From positions 62,001-126,000 of the forward strand of contig SCRD01000007.1 in assembly GCA_004298155.1 (NCBI GenBank): a DNA stretch of 64,000 nucleotides, in the 5' to 3' direction. Within the stretch, counting starts at the first letter, position 1. Each line of letters opens with the position of its first letter. Origin of the DNA: Acidobacteriota bacterium (GTDB taxonomy: Bacteria; Acidobacteriota; Terriglobia; UBA7540). This document shows, piece by piece, positions 42,240 through 51,640 of this stretch. The notes under the pieces are model-generated. The model was not told the origin of the DNA. It ran no database searches and saw only the letters and a program-made list of their open reading frames with translations. The position numbers were made by a program, and so were the translations under genes.

Positions 42240-43475
42240 ATGCGGCCGGCTTCCAAAAGCAACCCTATCCATTGTGAAATCTTCGGCGCGCTAGAGTTGC
42301 AAGCCACACTACACACGGATGTTACAGAAGTGTTACGGATTTCGAATTTGACGGAGCTTTCACCCGGCCGGCATTTGGCAGGAGATGTGCTGTCGAAGTC
42401 CCCCCGTAGGTGTCATGAAGAGGTGACGCAAGTGGCCGAAGAGATAACGGCTATGACAACCCGCTGTGGGCTCCTCCCTCCGGAGCCAGTAGTGCTTGGC
42501 ACATCATGCGCTATGAAGGAAGTGAGGGACAAACTCGAAAAGATTGCATTCACTGACGTTCCGGTCCTGATCCGGGGAGAAGCGGGCAGCGGAAAAGAAG
42601 TTCTGGCCAGGCTTATCCACAAGAAGCATCCCGGTGATTATACTCCTTTCCACAAGGTAAGCCCCGCCGGGCGGGCCGGATGGCGAAAGAGTGATAGTTT
42701 CGTGTTGTCGCAGGAAGAAGTTAACGGAGCCAACGGAAGTAGCCAATATCTGCAGGAAGGCCCAGGACGGCCAGGATGCATTGGGACATTATTTTTTGAT
42801 GAGGTCGCGGAGCTGAATCCTGCCTCCCAGCGGAATCTGACGCATTTATTGCACGATGATCGGCCTTCGGGTATAGGCCTTTCCGATTACCCTCCTCCGC
42901 TCTTCCGTGTGATCTGCAGCACCAGGCATGATCTCGAACGGGAAATGAGCCTGGGAAATTTTCGTGAAGACCTCTTCTATTCCATCAACATTGTTAGCCT
43001 GCACCTTCCACCCTTACGAGCACGGTGTGAAGATATCCCAGGTCTGGCGTGGTACTTCTGGGAGAGCTATCGGGAGGAATTGAATTCGAGCACTCCGGCG
43101 CCTGCGACTCGCCTGGTCGATGTCCTTCAAGGCTACGGCTGGCCGGGGAATATCCGCGAGCTCGCAGGTGTAATGAAGCGTTATGTCCTTCTGGGCTCCG
43201 CTGACAAAATTGTCGAGGAATTGGCTACAAGGACGGCGCTGCCAGGGGGGTGTAAGACCTCTTCCACGCGAGGCATCTCCCTCAAGAAACTGGCGAAACA
43301 GGAAGCACAGGAACTTGAACGGAAAATTATTTTCAAAACACTTCGTGAAACACAGTGGAACCGGAAGCAGGCAGCTCGAGCGCTAAATATCAGTTACCGA
43401 ACTCTGCTTTACAAGATCAAGGAGGCCGGAGTGCCTCCAAAAAGAATTTTCGTGAAGCGGGAGACAGAAAATTGA
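42240..43475 (+). CDS. AAA+/Fis-type transcriptional regulator lacking the GAFTGA loop (paralog 1)
   Basis: A 411-residue regulator built like sigma-54 activators. The ATG at 42240 has GGAAG upstream. Residues 80-320 form an AAA+ domain with Walker A G-E-A-G-S-G-K-E, Walker B T-L-F-F-D-E-V-A-E-L and the L-P-P-L-R-A-R-C-E-D-I-P segment. The C-terminal Fis-type helix-turn-helix is N-R-K-Q-A-A-R-A-L-N-I-S-Y-R-T. The stretch where E-L-F-G-H-x-x-G-A-F-T-G-A should be reads G-R-A-G-W-R-K-S-D-S-F instead, so contact with sigma-54 in the usual way is doubtful. No receiver or GAF domain precedes the ATPase. It heads the polysaccharide locus and overlaps the next small gene by four bases. Confidence 0.85.
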   Translation: MRPASKSNPIHCEIFGALELQATLHTDVTEVLRISNLTELSPGRHLAGDVLSKSPRRCHEEVTQVAEEITAMTTRCGLLPPEPVVLGTSCAMKEVRDKLEKIAFTDVPVLIRGEAGSGKEVLARLIHKKHPGDYTPFHKVSPAGRAGWRKSDSFVLSQEEVNGANGSSQYLQEGPGRPGCIGTLFFDEVAELNPASQRNLTHLLHDDRPSGIGLSDYPPPLFRVICSTRHDLEREMSLGNFREDLFYSINIVSLHLPPLRARCEDIPGLAWYFWESYREELNSSTPAPATRLVDVLQGYGWPGNIRELAGVMKRYVLLGSADKIVEELATRTALPGGCKTSSTRGISLKKLAKQEAQELERKIIFKTLRETQWNRKQAARALNISYRTLLYKIKEAGVPPKRIFVKRETEN

Positions 43476-43873
43476 AGAACCTTACTGAGACCAAACACAC
43501 CAAAACGGATCTGGGCCAATTGGACGAGTCGGAATTGAAAAGGCGCGCGGCAGAGGATGCCTTCAAGGATGCCGATTCTTACGCCGTCGCCGCAAGATCT
43601 CAAAGCAACACGGCCCCCTCGGTTAAAAGAGTCAATCCCGTTTCGTATCTGATCAAGGGAAAGCAGTTACGGGTGTCAGTGGACCCACCCGAGGGGATTG
43701 ACGGTGTCCTCGTCCGTGCGAATGACAGCCGAGCCAGCCTCGTTCTTTCGGATGAACTGTTGCAGGCTTCTCTTGCCGTTGAGATCGCAACGCTTGTGGA
43801 TGAGCCCATAAGGATATTCCACGTTCAGGGTCAGACACCCTGGGTGGAACAGGTGCTGGTCGGCAAAGCATGA
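43472..43873 (+). CDS. Small protein of unknown function between the two regulators
   Basis: A 133-residue protein starting at TTG 43472, inside the TTGA overlap with the upstream stop, with GGGAG eight bases before. The first 50 residues are charged and probably disordered (T-K-T-D-L-G-Q-L-D-E-S-E-L-K-R-R). The remainder looks like a small beta-rich domain (Y-L-I-K-G-K-Q-L-R-V-S-V-D-P-P, V-L-V-R-A-N-D-S-R-A-S-L-V-L, I-R-I-F-H-V-Q-G-Q-T-P-W). I do not recognise a family; a PilZ-like or regulator-binding role is only a guess. Translational coupling to the regulator is the main support that it is real. Confidence 0.6.
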   Translation: MKNLTETKHTKTDLGQLDESELKRRAAEDAFKDADSYAVAARSQSNTAPSVKRVNPVSYLIKGKQLRVSVDPPEGIDGVLVRANDSRASLVLSDELLQASLAVEIATLVDEPIRIFHVQGQTPWVEQVLVGKA

Positions 43874-44558
43874 GATCGCCTGGCAGTCCGGAGAAGCTCC
43901 GGCCGTGGCCGGGTGTTAGGGCGTCAGATCTCCTCAATTTACCTGAGTCTGCCCTGTCTAATTTCCTTGCCAAGTTCTCAGGTTTAAATGATCAAGCGGT
44001 GAGTTGTGTAAGGGCGAGATTATACCCGATTGATAGCTTTGGGCGAATGTGCAACCTTTTTCGTCCATCTCCCTTTATTCATTCCTTTTCAATCGAAAGT
44101 AGCGCATTAAGCGGTTTGAAGTTACAGCCGTTAGTAATCCAGCCCGCAATCGAAACGAAGTGCAAGACAGTTCTTAGGCATGAATAAGTTTGCATGATGT
44201 GAAGCTGGCTTCCGGACTGATCACGAGGACTGCAAGAGTTTTCACTCGATGCGGATGGGTTCTAACCTGTTGCAATGCATAGTGTTAAAGGTATACGGCG
44301 CTCGAAGGCTCCAATCAAGTGGGTTCTCGGAAGCTGGTCTCGTTTTGGCATGTCATGTGCGAGCAGAAGCTTGAGTAAGCTTCGCCGTGGTACCTGGCAG
44401 GAGTGAAGTTTTGGGTTTTCATTCCTCAGGATTCCTGAAGTGGGTTGGGTTTCTTCAGGAACTGTAAAGCGAGAGTTTCCAGGTATGGATCGGAAAATTC
44501 CCGACGCTTGCCGCTCAACCTGGCAGCGAAGAAAAGGAACAGCGCATGGGGGGGTACG
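43874..44558. promoter_or_regulatory. 685-bp intergenic region upstream of the second regulator
   Basis: No gene is supported. The segment from about 43960 to 44200 is less GC-rich than its neighbours. A sigma-54-like site is at 44346-44361, about 200 bp before the second regulator. An AAGCTT-GAGT-AAGCTT direct repeat lies at 44368-44383. Confidence 0.4.
44346..44361 (+). promoter_or_regulatory. Candidate sigma-54 (-24/-12) promoter
   Basis: TGGCATG-TCAT-GTGC keeps the GG and GC dinucleotides exactly ten bases apart, with TGGCA at -24. The -12 element is imperfect (GTGCG rather than TTGCA). Position and orientation suit the second AAA+ regulator gene. It rests on a single match by eye. Confidence 0.3.
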
Positions 44559-45617
44559 TTGAACACTTTTGATAGCAGGCTGGATTTTCGTCAGCCACTT
44601 CCCTCCAAGGTAGCGATTTTTGGCCAGACCGAAGGGATGAAAGGGTTATGGCAGGTTGCGGAAAGGGTTGCTAGCGCCAGTGTTCCAATCCTGATTGTTG
44701 GGGAAAGGGGAACCGGGAAAGAGGTCTTTGCGCGATTTATTCACTCCTGCAGTCCCGGGCCCAATGCGCAGTTCCTGAAATGGAGTCTGCCGGTTCCAGA
44801 CGGGCACACAAGCGATGGAATCGTCTTTCGCCCGGAAACCGAGGGGCTTGTCGGCGAAGAAGATTTTGGCGGCAATGTAAATTCCGTCCGGCGGTTGTGC
44901 ACGCTGTTTGTTGATGAAGTATCCGAGGCGGGTCCTGAGCGCCAATTGGAGCTGTTGCAGTTGGTTCAGGGATCTAGACCCTTTATTTCCAGAGACGGGA
45001 TAAACATTCCCGTTTCTCTGCGGGTCATTGCCACAAGCACCCGCGATCTGGAACAGGAAGTGGCCGCCAGGAGCTTTCGTGCCGACCTTTTTTCCGTCCT
45101 CAGTGCAGTGACGCTGCGTCTGCCTCCGTTGCGGGAGCGCAGAGAGGATATTTCAGAGCTTGCCAACTATTTCTGGCGGATTTACAGCGAGAGGTTTGGT
45201 TGCCAGCCGGTACCTCCAGGTCCACAGGTGATCGAGCGTCTTCAGCAGCACAACTGGCCGGGGAATATTCGCGAGCTGGAAAACGTGATGAAGCGCTATG
45301 TGGTCCTTGGGGCCGAGGGAATCAAGGGAACCGGGCACGCCGAGCAGCTCCGGCGGCCGGTCGAATTTGCGCCTTCGAGCGGCCATCCCGTCTCCCTAAA
45401 AGAGGCAACCCGTGAGGCTGCTCTGGCACTGGAGCGCAAAATTATTTTTAAGACTTTGCAGGAGACCCAGTGGAACCGCAGGCGAACGGCGCGGGTGTTG
45501 AACATCAGCTATCGCGCGCTTCTTTACAAGATCAAGGCGGCCGGGCTGATGTCTGAAGAGCAGAAGGCCAGCGTGCGCGTCAGTGAGATTCTGAAGGCGA
45601 GTGAAAACGCTGCGTAA
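44559..45617 (+). CDS. AAA+/Fis-type transcriptional regulator lacking the GAFTGA loop (paralog 2)
   Basis: About 352 residues, paralogous to the protein at 42240-43475. I use the TTG at 44559 with a G-run five bases upstream; the frame is open to 44445 and an ATG at 44637 would be too far inside the AAA+ domain. Walker A is G-E-R-G-T-G-K-E and Walker B T-L-F-V-D-E-V-S-E-A; L-P-P-L-R-E-R-R-E-D-I-S is intact. GAFTGA is absent, with P-V-P-D-G-H-T-S-D-G-I in its place. The C-terminal helix-turn-helix, W-N-R-R-R-T-A-R-V-L-N-I-S-Y-R, is nearly identical to that of paralog 1, suggesting overlapping DNA targets. It lies 14 bp before the NusG-like gene. Confidence 0.85.
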   Translation: MNTFDSRLDFRQPLPSKVAIFGQTEGMKGLWQVAERVASASVPILIVGERGTGKEVFARFIHSCSPGPNAQFLKWSLPVPDGHTSDGIVFRPETEGLVGEEDFGGNVNSVRRLCTLFVDEVSEAGPERQLELLQLVQGSRPFISRDGINIPVSLRVIATSTRDLEQEVAARSFRADLFSVLSAVTLRLPPLRERREDISELANYFWRIYSERFGCQPVPPGPQVIERLQQHNWPGNIRELENVMKRYVVLGAEGIKGTGHAEQLRRPVEFAPSSGHPVSLKEATREAALALERKIIFKTLQETQWNRRRTARVLNISYRALLYKIKAAGLMSEEQKASVRVSEILKASENAA

Positions 45618-45631
45618 TAGAGGACCAGGAA

Positions 45632-46273
45632 ATGGCTCTTTTCAACGTTCCATTTGATAACGCCGCCGCCCCAGACATAAGCGCGATGTGGTACGCGGTA
45701 CACACTCGCCATCAGCATGAGAAGCTGGTTGCCCGCACGCTGGCCAATAAAGGGTTTGAGGTATTTCTTCCTCTTTACTCGGAAGTTCGCCAATGGCGCG
45801 ACCGGACAAAGATGGTGGAATTACCCCTTTTTTCCTGCTACGTCTTTCTTCGCGGCGATCTTGACCGCCGCCTCGCCATCCTCACCACGCCTGGAGTTCA
45901 CGGCATGGTGGCTACGGCGGGGAAGCTTGCGGGAATTCCGGAAGAGGAAATTCAGGCGGTGAGAAGCGTTATCGAGAGCCGTGTCAATGTGGAACCGCAC
46001 CCATTTCTCAATTGTGGCGACCTCGTCCGTGTGAAGTATGGCGCTCTGGGCGGCCTGGAAGGGTTCCTGGTGCGGAAGAAAGGGCAGGCTCGGCTGATTA
46101 TTTCGGTGACGTTGCTTGAGAGATCAGTTGCCGCGGAAGTAGATGCAAGTGCCGTTGAACGGCTCGCAGGGCCGCGTGTCAGGACGGCGACCCAATTTGT
46201 TTCGGTCCCGATGTCCAGAGGCTGGGGCTTCAGGAATGTGCTACAGGAGCCGGCGCACACGGCTTCGTCATAG
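45632..46273 (+). CDS. NusG-like (UpxY/RfaH-type) transcription antiterminator
   Basis: A 213-residue NusG paralog. Residues 18-115 are the NGN domain (M-W-Y-A-V-H-T-R-H-Q-H-E-K-L, F-E-V-F-L-P-L-Y, L-P-L-F-S-C-Y-V-F-L-R). Residues 130-185 are a KOW-type domain (F-L-N-C-G-D-L-V-R-V-K-Y-G-A-L-G-G-L-E-G). Such specialised NusG proteins are usually the first or second gene of a long surface-polysaccharide operon and keep RNA polymerase from terminating early in it. Its position directly before the export genes supports this. The ATG has AGGA five bases upstream. It is not the housekeeping NusG, which would adjoin secE and rplK. Confidence 0.9.
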   Translation: MALFNVPFDNAAAPDISAMWYAVHTRHQHEKLVARTLANKGFEVFLPLYSEVRQWRDRTKMVELPLFSCYVFLRGDLDRRLAILTTPGVHGMVATAGKLAGIPEEEIQAVRSVIESRVNVEPHPFLNCGDLVRVKYGALGGLEGFLVRKKGQARLIISVTLLERSVAAEVDASAVERLAGPRVRTATQFVSVPMSRGWGFRNVLQEPAHTASS

Positions 46274-46342
46274 CAGTCCGCAGGTCGCAATACGATGATT
46301 TCACTCTTTAAAGGTTTTTCGATGCGGGAAGGAGGGCAAGGA

Positions 46343-47461
46343 ATGTCAAAAATATGGCTGTGCTTGGTGGCCCTGGTGGTGGTGGGGACACAGAATGCTT
46401 CGGCCCAGTCTGCCGGCCCTTCTAATCAGACTGTCTTAACGGCCGGCATCAGCAACACCAAAATGGAAACCACTGATGACTGGAACCGCCGTCTCGAGAC
46501 CTTGGTTCATTCGGCACTCGCCAGTGCCCAGACCAGCCCTGCGCCTGGGGATTATCGAATCGGACCGAACGATCAGCTTCAAGTTACCGTCTTCGGCGCA
46601 CCCGATCTCAGCCAGGCGGTCCGAGTTGCGGGAGACGGCGATATTTCTCTGCCTCTGTTGGGAACCATCAAGGCCTCGGGATTGACACCGCGAGAACTCG
46701 AACTGGTTCTGCAGGCCCTGCTGCGCCGTACCTACATGAAGGACCCTCAGGTGATTGTAACCGTTACTGAAATACAGAGCCACACTGTCTCGGTGATGGG
46801 GGCAGTCAAGACGCCTGGAGTGTTTCAGATTCGCGGGACCAAGACGCTCCTCGAAATGCTCTCCATGGCCCAGGGCCTTTCGCCTGATGCCGGAGATGCA
46901 GTGCTGGTGATGCGCGGCGCCGGGTTTGATGCCGCCTCGGATTCGAAGGCAGGATCCGGAACGAATGCCGGAGCCTCTGATGGAACTTCGGGGGTGGGGC
47001 TATCCGCATCCGCCGAAAAGGTTGAAGCAGGAAACACAATTGAGATCAGCCTGAAGCGCCTGCTGGATTCGGGAGACCCCAAGTACAACATTGCCGTCTA
47101 TCCCGGCGACATCGTCAAAGTCAAAGCCGCGGGAATCGTCTACGTGGTTGGCGACGTCATGCGGCCGGGCGGTTTCCCAATACAAGCCAACGGGCATATG
47201 ACGGTTTTGCAGGCAATTGCGCTTGGAGAGGGGATGGGCCCTGATGCTGACAAAGGCAAGGCCAGGATTATTCGGGTTGCAGAGAACGGAAAGCAAATCG
47301 AACTGCCTGTCCCACTGAAAGCAATCCTTTCCGGAAAGGCGCCCGATCCTGCGCTCCAGCCCAAGGACGTTCTTTTTATCCCCAAGAACGGGACCGTGTC
47401 GGCCAGCAAGACTGCGCTCAGGACTTTTTCACAGTGGATCGTTTGGCGAGCAATTCCTTGA
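46343..47461 (+). CDS. Wza-like outer-membrane polysaccharide export protein
   Basis: A 372-residue polysaccharide export protein. The ATG at 46343 is chosen because GGAGG lies eight bases upstream and a signal peptide follows (W-L-C-L-V-A-L-V-V-V-G...A-S-A-Q). A poly-export domain begins at about residue 65 (D-Y-R-I-G-P-N-D-Q-L-Q-V-T-V-F-G), followed by two SLBB domains (V-M-G-A-V-K-T-P-G-V-F-Q and V-V-G-D-V-M-R-P-G-G-F-P). A Gly/Ser-rich insert (residues 205-235) interrupts the first SLBB region. No lipobox Cys is present at the cleavage site, unlike Wza of E. coli. It is the outer-membrane channel partner of the next gene. Confidence 0.92.
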   Translation: MSKIWLCLVALVVVGTQNASAQSAGPSNQTVLTAGISNTKMETTDDWNRRLETLVHSALASAQTSPAPGDYRIGPNDQLQVTVFGAPDLSQAVRVAGDGDISLPLLGTIKASGLTPRELELVLQALLRRTYMKDPQVIVTVTEIQSHTVSVMGAVKTPGVFQIRGTKTLLEMLSMAQGLSPDAGDAVLVMRGAGFDAASDSKAGSGTNAGASDGTSGVGLSASAEKVEAGNTIEISLKRLLDSGDPKYNIAVYPGDIVKVKAAGIVYVVGDVMRPGGFPIQANGHMTVLQAIALGEGMGPDADKGKARIIRVAENGKQIELPVPLKAILSGKAPDPALQPKDVLFIPKNGTVSASKTALRTFSQWIVWRAIP

Positions 47462-47501
47462 ACGGAGACGAAGATATCCAGACAGCGTTGGAGACTTTGA
47501 T

Positions 47502-49943
47502 ATGACCGAAGAGAATAAAATTCAACTTTTCAGAAGCGGAGTTTTATCGAGGGTACGAAAACTTTCCGCGACGGTCGTGAACTCAAGTTCGCCAAACCCC
47601 GATGGCGATGTCGACCTGAATTACCTCTTGAAGGTGCTCCGGGAACACTACCGCACAGTCCTGACTTCTGGAATTTCAGTCATGCTGTTGGCCCTGCTGG
47701 CCTCGCTCTTCATGACACCGGTCTATCGCTCTCAGGCGACGATTGAGATCAAGGAAGCGACGCCGGATATCGAGAGTCTGGACCAGTTGCAGAACCGGAG
47801 TGCAGCCCCCAATAACGTCGTTGTGACAGAGGTAGAGACAGAGATCGGGATCCTCAAGAGCGATACGCTTGCCCGGCAAGTGATCAATCAGGTCCTGCTG
47901 GCGAAGAGCGGCGATGAGGGTTCTTCTGGCATTTTCAGCAGCATATGGCACGGCTTCGTCCGCTGGTATGTGGGGCCTGACTCCGATGCTTCTTCCGGCC
48001 AGGGCGCGAGCTCTTCCCTGCAGGCAGCGTCGGCGGCTGCTGACGCCGCTTCGGTGGGCGCATCAGTTGCATCCGAAATGGATCCGAAGGCCTATCAGCG
48101 CATGGTAGACCGCTTTGAAGCGTCGCTTAAAGTATCACGCGTTGGAAGCAGCAGGCTGGTCACGATCACCTATGAAGGCAGCGATCCCCGTATCGTCTCT
48201 CGTGTGGTCAACGCGGTTGTAGCCAATTACCTTCAATTGCACGAAAATGCCACCGAGAAATTTACCAGAATGCTTTCCAAGCAGGTGCTGGAAGCGAAGA
48301 ACGAATTAGAGCAGTCAGAGCAGAAGATGACTCATTATGCGAAGCAAAACGGCCTGCTCTATCTGGAAACCAATACGGGGACCACGCAAAACATTGTCAG
48401 CGAACGGCTCCGTCAGCTCCAGGACCAGTTAACCCAGGCGCAGTCAGACCGGTATCAGAAAGAGTCGGTTTACAACCTTGTGCAGAAGGGAGACTACAGT
48501 TCGCTTCCCGGGGTCTTTGATGACAAGCTTCTGCAGACCCTTACGGAGAAGGTTGCCGACCTCAAAACTCAATATGCGCAGTTGTCGGCCACGTTTACTG
48601 ATAGCTATCCCAAGGTCAAAGAGGTAAAGAACCAGCTCAAGGCGGCAGAGCAGACTCTGGCCCGGGAGCGCCAGCGCGCCGCCGCGAGCATCACCAATGA
48701 TTACCTGGCAGCCGTTCGACGTGAAGCGCTTCTGGCACGGGCATTCCAGGGACAGAGAAATGAAGCAGTTTCCGTAGCCGATAGGTCCACGCAATACAAC
48801 ATATTGAAGCGCAACGCGGATTCCGACACCGCGCTATACGAGAATATTCTACAAAAAGTTAAAGAGGCCAGTCTGGTGGCCCGGATCAAATCGAACAACG
48901 TTAACGTTGTGGACCGCGCCATGCCGCAATTTCTGCCTGTTAAGCCGAGGATCATATTTAACCTGGCTCTCGGCCTCACCTTGGGATTGGGGCTGGGCGT
49001 GGGAATCGCATTCCTGCGGACGCACTTCGACACCACTTTAAAGACCGTCGAGGAAGTTGACCGCTTCCTGGGCCTGCCCGCTCTGGCTATGATTCCTGCG
49101 GTGGATTCTCTCGCCCAACTGGTTGTGGAGGGGAACCATAATAACGGCCACGGCCTACTACTCCCTGACGTGCTCGATACATCGCAGATGTCAAAAGCCG
49201 AGACACCCTGGTACCGGATTGACAAACAGGTTCAGCAGAAATATTCGCCTCTGGTAGAGGCCTTCCGGACCCTCGGAAGTTCGGTGATGCTGGAGGCCGC
49301 TGGGCGAAAGAGAGTACTCCGAAGCATCGTCGTCACAAGCTCCCAGCCAGGCGAAGGGAAAACCACGGTTTCGGTGAATCTGGCAATCGCCCTGGCGCAG
49401 CAAGGGAGCCGCGTCATTCTTGTTGACGCCGACCTCCGACGCCCTGCTGTCCATCGGGCGCTCGGGTTCCGGAACGTTCGCGGGCTCTCCGGGTACCTTG
49501 AAGGACTGTGCGAGTGGGCTCCCTGTGTCCTGCCGGGGCTGTCGCCAGGGCTTGATACTTTGTCTGCCGGGCACGCGGCAAAGAATCCGGTCGCGCTGCT
49601 TTCTTCGACGCGAATGAGAATCCTGGTCAGTGAAATGCTGGAAGAATACGACTATCTCATCATTGACTCCCCAGCGCTGATGCCCAACCTGATGGATGCC
49701 CGCATCCTGGCTGGCATGGTTGACGGCGCTCTCATGGTTGTTCGAAGCGGAATGGCGCCCCGAGACTATGTCATCAGAGCGCGCAAGCAACTGAATAATA
49801 TTGTTGGAGTTGTCCTGAACAGCATGGATGTGCGGTCTATGGAGGACTACTACGGCTACGACTCCTACGGCTATGGCAACGCTGGCAAGGAGACCGAAGA
49901 AGATTCCGAACGTACACCCTACGAAAAGCGGATAGCCGGTTAA
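47502..49943 (+). CDS. Wzc-like polysaccharide co-polymerase with fused BY-kinase
   Basis: An 813-residue inner-membrane protein. It has a Wzz domain (D-L-N-Y-L-L-K-V-L-R-E-H-Y-R at about 44-57) with a first membrane segment at about 62-78, a long coiled periplasmic part (residues 80-470) and a second membrane segment at about 487-510. A cytoplasmic BY-kinase domain follows, with Walker A S-Q-P-G-E-G-K-T-T near 615-623 and Walker A' I-L-V-D-A-D-L-R-R-P. The tail has a tyrosine cluster (D-Y-Y-G-Y-D-S-Y-G-Y) for autophosphorylation. It controls chain length and couples synthesis to the Wza-like channel. All parts look intact. Confidence 0.94.
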   Translation: MTEENKIQLFRSGVLSRVRKLSATVVNSSSPNPDGDVDLNYLLKVLREHYRTVLTSGISVMLLALLASLFMTPVYRSQATIEIKEATPDIESLDQLQNRSAAPNNVVVTEVETEIGILKSDTLARQVINQVLLAKSGDEGSSGIFSSIWHGFVRWYVGPDSDASSGQGASSSLQAASAAADAASVGASVASEMDPKAYQRMVDRFEASLKVSRVGSSRLVTITYEGSDPRIVSRVVNAVVANYLQLHENATEKFTRMLSKQVLEAKNELEQSEQKMTHYAKQNGLLYLETNTGTTQNIVSERLRQLQDQLTQAQSDRYQKESVYNLVQKGDYSSLPGVFDDKLLQTLTEKVADLKTQYAQLSATFTDSYPKVKEVKNQLKAAEQTLARERQRAAASITNDYLAAVRREALLARAFQGQRNEAVSVADRSTQYNILKRNADSDTALYENILQKVKEASLVARIKSNNVNVVDRAMPQFLPVKPRIIFNLALGLTLGLGLGVGIAFLRTHFDTTLKTVEEVDRFLGLPALAMIPAVDSLAQLVVEGNHNNGHGLLLPDVLDTSQMSKAETPWYRIDKQVQQKYSPLVEAFRTLGSSVMLEAAGRKRVLRSIVVTSSQPGEGKTTVSVNLAIALAQQGSRVILVDADLRRPAVHRALGFRNVRGLSGYLEGLCEWAPCVLPGLSPGLDTLSAGHAAKNPVALLSSTRMRILVSEMLEEYDYLIIDSPALMPNLMDARILAGMVDGALMVVRSGMAPRDYVIRARKQLNNIVGVVLNSMDVRSMEDYYGYDSYGYGNAGKETEEDSERTPYEKRIAG

Positions 49944-50369
49944 ACGGTTTGGCTTGGTCGACAGCCTGGATCCCAGTGTTGATGGGTGCCAGGTGCAGTG
50001 AGGTTGCAGGTGGTTTTGAGGAGCAGAATGTCACAGGCTGGGTTGATGAAGCAGGTTTTTTCAGCCAGACAGCGGGCCTGTAACCCAAGGTAAAAAGTTT
50101 CGGCAAGGTCCTGGCTGACTAAAAGCAGGGCAAGAACCCAGAACAGTTTTGAGGGGGAACACCGACGGTGTGACTCAGAGGGCGGAGCTATACACTGCCG
50201 GCGGAAGTAATCTCCTGGTTCGAGAATTGCTGAAGAGCCAGTATGGGCAAGGTACGCAAGCTTTTCAACTTTCTCGAGTTTTCATAAGCCGATGTGCGAT
50301 GCGAGAAGCAACCTGTACACCGTTTTGTACTGACTCTGACGACCCGAGCTCTTTTCCCAGGTGAAACTT
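49944..50369. other. 426-bp intergenic region
   Basis: Between the Wzc-like and the sugar-transferase genes. No gene, strong terminator or promoter was recognised. A loose inverted pair TGGGTT/AACCCA near 50040-50093 is too distant to call a terminator. This is the largest gap within the polysaccharide operon, so an internal promoter is possible. Confidence 0.3.
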
Positions 50370-51512
50370 ATGTCACTTCGTGCTATGCGGAATCAATGGA
50401 ATCCTGAGACCACGGCATCGCCTTCGCGGGAGCCTATTCTGGTTACCGGTGATGGCTCCATCCCGGGTGAACTGCAGTTCAGTGAACTTCTTTGCCTGGA
50501 GCGGAGAAGGGCGGAGCGGTCGCATAAGCCCTTTCTGCTGATGCTCCTTGACCTTCGAAAGGTCCTGCTGAACAGCAATAGTGGAAGCGTGATTCAGAAT
50601 GTCTGGGAATCGGTCTGTTCCGCCTCGCGGGAGACCGACATCCGCGGATGGTATCTGCAGAATGCTGTTCTTGGCATCATATTCATCGAAGTCAAGGCCG
50701 AAGCGACCGTGCCTGTCAGTGACGTGATTTATGCAAAGGTTACTTCAGCCCTTTCCAGTCGTCTCGAAACCCACGAGCTTGACCGCATCGACATCCGAAT
50801 GTATTTGCAGCCGGACAGCGCCTCCAACTGGGATGACTGGTCAGGGCTCTACCGTGATTTGCGTGAAAAAGACTCGGACAAGAGATTGCACCGCGTCGTC
50901 AAAAGGGGCCTGGACATCCTGGGAAGCGCGACAGCGCTTCTGGTGTTCACTCCTCTGATGGCAGTCGTTGCGCTGCTCATCAAGGTTACATCCAAAGGGC
51001 CCATCCTATTTCGGCAATCCCGCGTGGGCTATCGTGGCGTCCCGTTTACTTTTCTGAAGTTTCGAACCATGCGCCACAGCAATAACGGGTCTGTGCACAG
51101 GGAATTTATTCAGCGGTTTATTTCCGGCGAGATGAGTCCTGCAGGTACGGCGCCCGTCTACAAGATCACTGACGATCCGCGCGTGACTCGAATCGGAAAG
51201 TTTCTGAGGAAGACCAGTCTGGACGAATTGCCGCAGTTCTGGAATGTCCTGACAGGGAAAATGTCATTGGTAGGGCCGCGGCCTCCAATCCCTTATGAGG
51301 TTGAATATTACGACATCTGGCACAGGCGGCGGGTCCTCGAAGTCAAACCAGGCCTGACAGGTCTGTGGCAAGTCAAGGGACGCAGCCGCACATCTTTTAA
51401 CGACATGGTCCGGCTTGATTTGCAGTACGCGAAAACGTGGTCGATATGGCTCGACCTTAAGATCCTGTTTGAAACGCCGCTCGCCATGATCTCCGGCGAC
51501 GGTGCTTATTGA
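50370..51512 (+). CDS. Initiating sugar-phosphate transferase with soluble N-terminal domain
   Basis: A 380-residue protein. The ATG at 50370 has AGGTG six bases upstream; a GTG at 50361 is possible. Residues 180-380 are a bacterial sugar transferase (WcaJ/WbaP C-terminal family): [35 protein letters not shown] and S-L-V-G-P-R-P-P. It moves a sugar-1-phosphate to undecaprenyl phosphate, starting each repeat unit. Only one hydrophobic helix is visible (about 195-215). Residues 35-165 form a soluble alpha/beta domain distantly like GGDEF domains but without G-G-D-E-F; WbaP-type proteins instead have four further membrane helices. Confidence 0.9.
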   Translation: MSLRAMRNQWNPETTASPSREPILVTGDGSIPGELQFSELLCLERRRAERSHKPFLLMLLDLRKVLLNSNSGSVIQNVWESVCSASRETDIRGWYLQNAVLGIIFIEVKAEATVPVSDVIYAKVTSALSSRLETHELDRIDIRMYLQPDSASNWDDWSGLYRDLREKDSDKRLHRVVKRGLDILGSATALLVFTPLMAVVALLIKVTSKGPILFRQSRVGYRGVPFTFLKFRTMRHSNNGSVHREFIQRFISGEMSPAGTAPVYKITDDPRVTRIGKFLRKTSLDELPQFWNVLTGKMSLVGPRPPIPYEVEYYDIWHRRRVLEVKPGLTGLWQVKGRSRTSFNDMVRLDLQYAKTWSIWLDLKILFETPLAMISGDGAY

Positions 51513-51640
51513 ATCCAAGCCTTCCCAGCCAGCTGAATGGCCGCATAAGTTCCGGCATACGCGCGTCCTCTCTTTGCGGGAGCGCTGGGGCCGCAAGGTC
51601 CGCATGGCGGCAGGAAGGCTGAATGTCCGGCGAGGTTGAC

